Shown here piece by piece: positions 5,810 to 6,950 of a stretch of 6,950 bases of DNA; positions within the stretch are counted from its first letter, which is position 1; each line of letters begins with the position of its first letter. The stretch is from Eubacteriaceae bacterium. Lineage in GTDB: Bacteria; Bacillota; Clostridia; Eubacteriales; Alkalibacteraceae. A model generated the notes under the pieces. It worked only from the letters and a program-made list of their open reading frames with translations. It did no database searches and was not told the DNA's origin. A program made the position numbers and the translations under genes. The stretch covers positions 1 to 6,950 of the forward strand of contig DMAW01000096.1 in assembly GCA_003446375.1 (NCBI GenBank), written 5' to 3'.

Positions 5810-5819
5810 CATCTGAAAA
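5794..5819. promoter_or_regulatory. Possible operator over the -35 region
   Basis: TGAAAATCTTTCCA (5795-5808) is an imperfect palindrome (10 of 14 positions symmetric) lying across the -35 box. CTGAAAA occurs at 5794-5800 and again at 5813-5819, 19 bases apart, about two helical turns. Such spacing suits a dimeric regulator, with the neighbouring RpiR-type protein the obvious candidate. This is inference from position only. Confidence 0.3.
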
Positions 5820-5857
5820 CTCTCGATGATAATAGAAATTGCGTCTTCTAATCAATT

Positions 5858-5904
5858 AAAGCAAAAGCCACATCTAATTATTTATTAAATGCGGCTTTTG
5901 CTTT
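5858..5904. terminator. Strong intrinsic terminator after the regulator gene
   Basis: AAAGCAAAAGCC (5858-5869) pairs with GGCTTTTGCTTT (5893-5904); after an a/c mismatch CAT (5871-5873) pairs with ATG (5889-5891), leaving a 15-base loop. On the minus strand it starts 15 bases after the regulator stop at 5920, so it should separate the regulator from the sugar operon. The arms carry T-runs in both directions. Confidence 0.8.
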
Positions 5905-5919
5905 TATTTGGATATTCAT

Positions 5920-6657
5920 CTAAATTGCTAGATAATCTATAAGTATTCTTGAAAGTATATTCAATGGGATTCTAGATGTAACTTCATATTTCTCAATTGA
6001 GCGACTTGAGTGCTTGTATCCCTTTAAAAATATAGTTGATAATTCTTTTAATGGTGTGTCCTCTGAACAACAACATGTTATAACATCATTTCCAAGTGAT
6101 GCTGCGTTTTCTGCTGATACGATTAGTTCATTAGTATTTCCATAGAGAGAAAAAATAACTAACAATTCATTCTTTTTCATATCTTTTGTCTTATTTTTCA
6201 TTATGTTAGGATCTGAAATTTCAAACACGTTGAATCCCAGCAATTGAAGTTTCAATGCAAATTCCTGTGCTGCAAGCTCTGTAAGCCCCCTAGCTGTTAC
6301 ATAAATACGGTTCGATTTTCTTATCAGTTCAACCGCCTTTAAGACATCATTGATGGAAACTTGCTCAATCGTATTAGTGACTTCTCTCAACGACTTCTCC
6401 AATATTTCATTTATTTGTCCCACACTAGAGCTTTCATTATCTTTCTTTGATATTATATATCTTAATTCTGCAAAACCATCTATGCCACATTTTTTTATCG
6501 TTCTTGAAACTGTTGCGGGTGAAGTAAAGGTTTCCTCAGCAACATCGACAATAGACATGTTAGAAAGCTTATCGGCGTTTTTATTAATGTAATTCACAAC
6601 TTGTTTTTCAGTATTTGTAAGCTTTTGTAATATCGAATAATCCACTTTTATTATCAT
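5920..6657 (-). CDS. RpiR/MurR-family transcriptional regulator (HTH + SIS)
   Basis: A 245-residue regulator of the RpiR/MurR family, probably controlling the adjoining sugar operon in response to a phosphosugar. The N-terminal HTH_6 domain (about 1-75) shows the helix-turn-helix SIVDVAEETFTSPATVSRTIKKCGIDGF between 35 and 62. A linker leads to a SIS sugar-phosphate-binding domain (about 105-240) with NRIYVTARGLTELAAQEFALKLQLLGF (116-142) and FSLYGNTNE (169-177), the position of the usual SxSGxTxE loop. Here Tyr replaces the middle residue and Gly-Asn follows. ATG 6657 is chosen because AGAAGGTG lies five bases upstream; the GTG at 6681 would put that signal within the gene. It lies upstream of the kinase on the same strand but is cut off by a terminator. 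Whether it acts as activator or repressor cannot be told. Confidence 0.9.
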   Translation of the reverse strand: MIIKVDYSILQKLTNTEKQVVNYINKNADKLSNMSIVDVAEETFTSPATVSRTIKKCGIDGFAELRYIISKKDNESSSVGQINEILEKSLREVTNTIEQVSINDVLKAVELIRKSNRIYVTARGLTELAAQEFALKLQLLGFNVFEISDPNIMKNKTKDMKKNELLVIFSLYGNTNELIVSAENAASLGNDVITCCCSEDTPLKELSTIFLKGYKHSSRSIEKYEVTSRIPLNILSRILIDYLAI

Positions 6658-6662
6658 TTTAA

Positions 6663-6670
6663 CACCTTCT
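6663..6670 (-). promoter_or_regulatory. Ribosome binding site of the regulator gene
   Basis: AGAAGGTG on the minus strand lies five bases before ATG 6657 and selects it over the GTG at 6681, which has no Shine-Dalgarno at a suitable distance. Confidence 0.65.
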
Positions 6671-6680
6671 GTAAAGAACA

Positions 6681-6747
6681 CGTAGCCATGCCACGGTTAC
6701 TACCCTTTCTTCAAGCATAGGATTGCTACTTTATTTGCGTGCCTACG
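6681..6747 (-). other. Structured 5' leader of the regulator transcript (unidentified)
   Basis: On the minus strand CGTAG (6747-6743) can pair with CTACG (6685-6681), and CACG (6741-6738) with CGTG (6695-6692), with an unpaired GCATGG on one side. A small GGT/ACC hairpin fits inside. The stem closes just before the ribosome binding site. It does not match a riboswitch class that I recognise, and the fold is only moderately stable on paper. Confidence 0.3.
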
Positions 6748-6767
6748 CTCGACAATTTGGTTCGACT

Positions 6768-6792
6768 TCTATAATATAAATAGTATTGTCAA
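6768..6792 (-). promoter_or_regulatory. Weak candidate promoter of the regulator gene
   Basis: A perfect TTGACA (6792-6787) is followed by an AT-rich tract holding TATATT (6778-6773) and TATAGA (6773-6768). Spacing is short (8 and 13 bases), so the exact -10 is unclear. This is the only promoter-like stretch between the regulator and the IS end at 6806. Confidence 0.25.
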
Positions 6793-6805
6793 AATGCGAA
6801 ACTAC

Positions 6806-6950
6806 AGTCAAGTCCTATTTAGTGTGTAAATTCCTCGGTTGCGAATTTTAAGCAGCTGAGCTAATCTTGACTGATCGCTCAAGCTTCAAAAAATCATAGT
6901 AATCGGACATATCCAGATACTTTCTTCCTGAGGACCATTTTTCATCTTGT
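6806..6950 (-). mobile_element. 3' end of an insertion sequence, possibly IS256-like
   Basis: The stretch includes a terminal inverted repeat starting at 6806 and, inside it, the C-terminal end of a transposase gene that runs out of the window. Its tip matches positions 1-20 in inverted orientation. The tip continues on the minus strand as TTTACACACTAAAT, resembling IS256-group ends in Bacillota, where a TTTACACA block is common. The family assignment is tentative. Confidence 0.6.
6848..6950 (-). CDS. Transposase C-terminal end (partial; IS256-like suspected)
   Basis: Thirty-three codons plus a TAA at 6850-6848 are open to the window edge. The visible tail reads QDEKWSSGRKYLDMSDYYDF, then a short basic and serine-rich end. 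No catalytic residues lie in this part. It is called a transposase because its stop codon sits 22 bases inside a terminal inverted repeat also found at the other window edge, the usual arrangement of an IS gene and its right end. The rest of the gene lies to the right of the window. The family is a guess based on the inverted repeat and the tail; a full-length search would settle it. Confidence 0.5.
   Translation of the reverse strand, partial: QDEKWSSGRKYLDMSDYYDFLKLERSVKISSAA

Noticed and set aside
5794..5845. A catabolite-responsive (cre) site upstream of the kinase gene
   Set aside because: TGAAAACTCTCGATG lacks the central CG and the right half of the consensus.
6767..6811. A hybrid promoter made by TTGACT in the IS tip reading out toward the regulator
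   Set aside because: No acceptable -10 lies 16-18 bases away; TACTAT is at 20 bases.
1..6950. CRISPR array, tRNA or rRNA genes
   Set aside because: No regularly spaced repeats and no cloverleaf or rRNA-like sequence was seen on either strand.

Overview
The window looks like a piece of a low-GC Bacillota (Firmicutes) genome. The evidence is AT-rich coding sequence, strong GGAGG-type ribosome binding sites, intrinsic terminators with T-tracts, and a PTS sugar operon of the Bacillota kind. The exact genus cannot be read from the sequence. The IS110 element is visibly richer in GC than its surroundings, as expected for an acquired element.

Layout, left to right. Positions 1-20 are the tip of an insertion sequence whose body lies outside the window. 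It abuts the 3' part of an IS3-family transposase (20-319) and the right end of that IS3 element (to about 373). Then comes the minus-strand fructose-type PTS gene for EIIA (847 down to 386). Next is an IS110-family element on the plus strand (transposase 1112-2299) with a structured, probably RNA-coding leader (about 922-1077). The element is flanked by two similar inverted repeat arms. Beyond it, all on the minus strand, are a class II ketose-bisphosphate aldolase (3325-2429), the PTS EIIBC permease (4814-3408), a 1-phosphofructokinase-type PfkB kinase (5732-4815) and an RpiR/MurR-type regulator (6657-5920). At 6806-6950 lies the end of another IS, carrying the C-terminus of its transposase. 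The last 20 bases of this IS match positions 1-20 in inverted orientation, with one mismatch.

How the genes work together (inference from family knowledge). EIIA passes phosphate from HPr to the EIIB domain of the permease, which imports the sugar as a 1-phosphate. The PfkB kinase makes the 1,6-bisphosphate, and the aldolase splits it into two trioses. The order kinase - EIIBC - aldolase - [IS110] - EIIA on one strand suggests a single operon. It would read leftward from a promoter near 5781-5809 and end at a terminator at 357-387. The regulator is transcribed upstream on the same strand and is separated from the operon by its own strong terminator (5858-5904). Fructose is the likeliest substrate; tagatose is a real alternative.

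The most interesting points are four. There is a candidate IS110 bridge RNA, with a promoter placed at its 5' end. The IS110 element sits between two related stem-loop repeats. Matching IS ends bracket the whole sugar-use module like a composite transposon. The operon terminator appears to be built half from an IS3 end.
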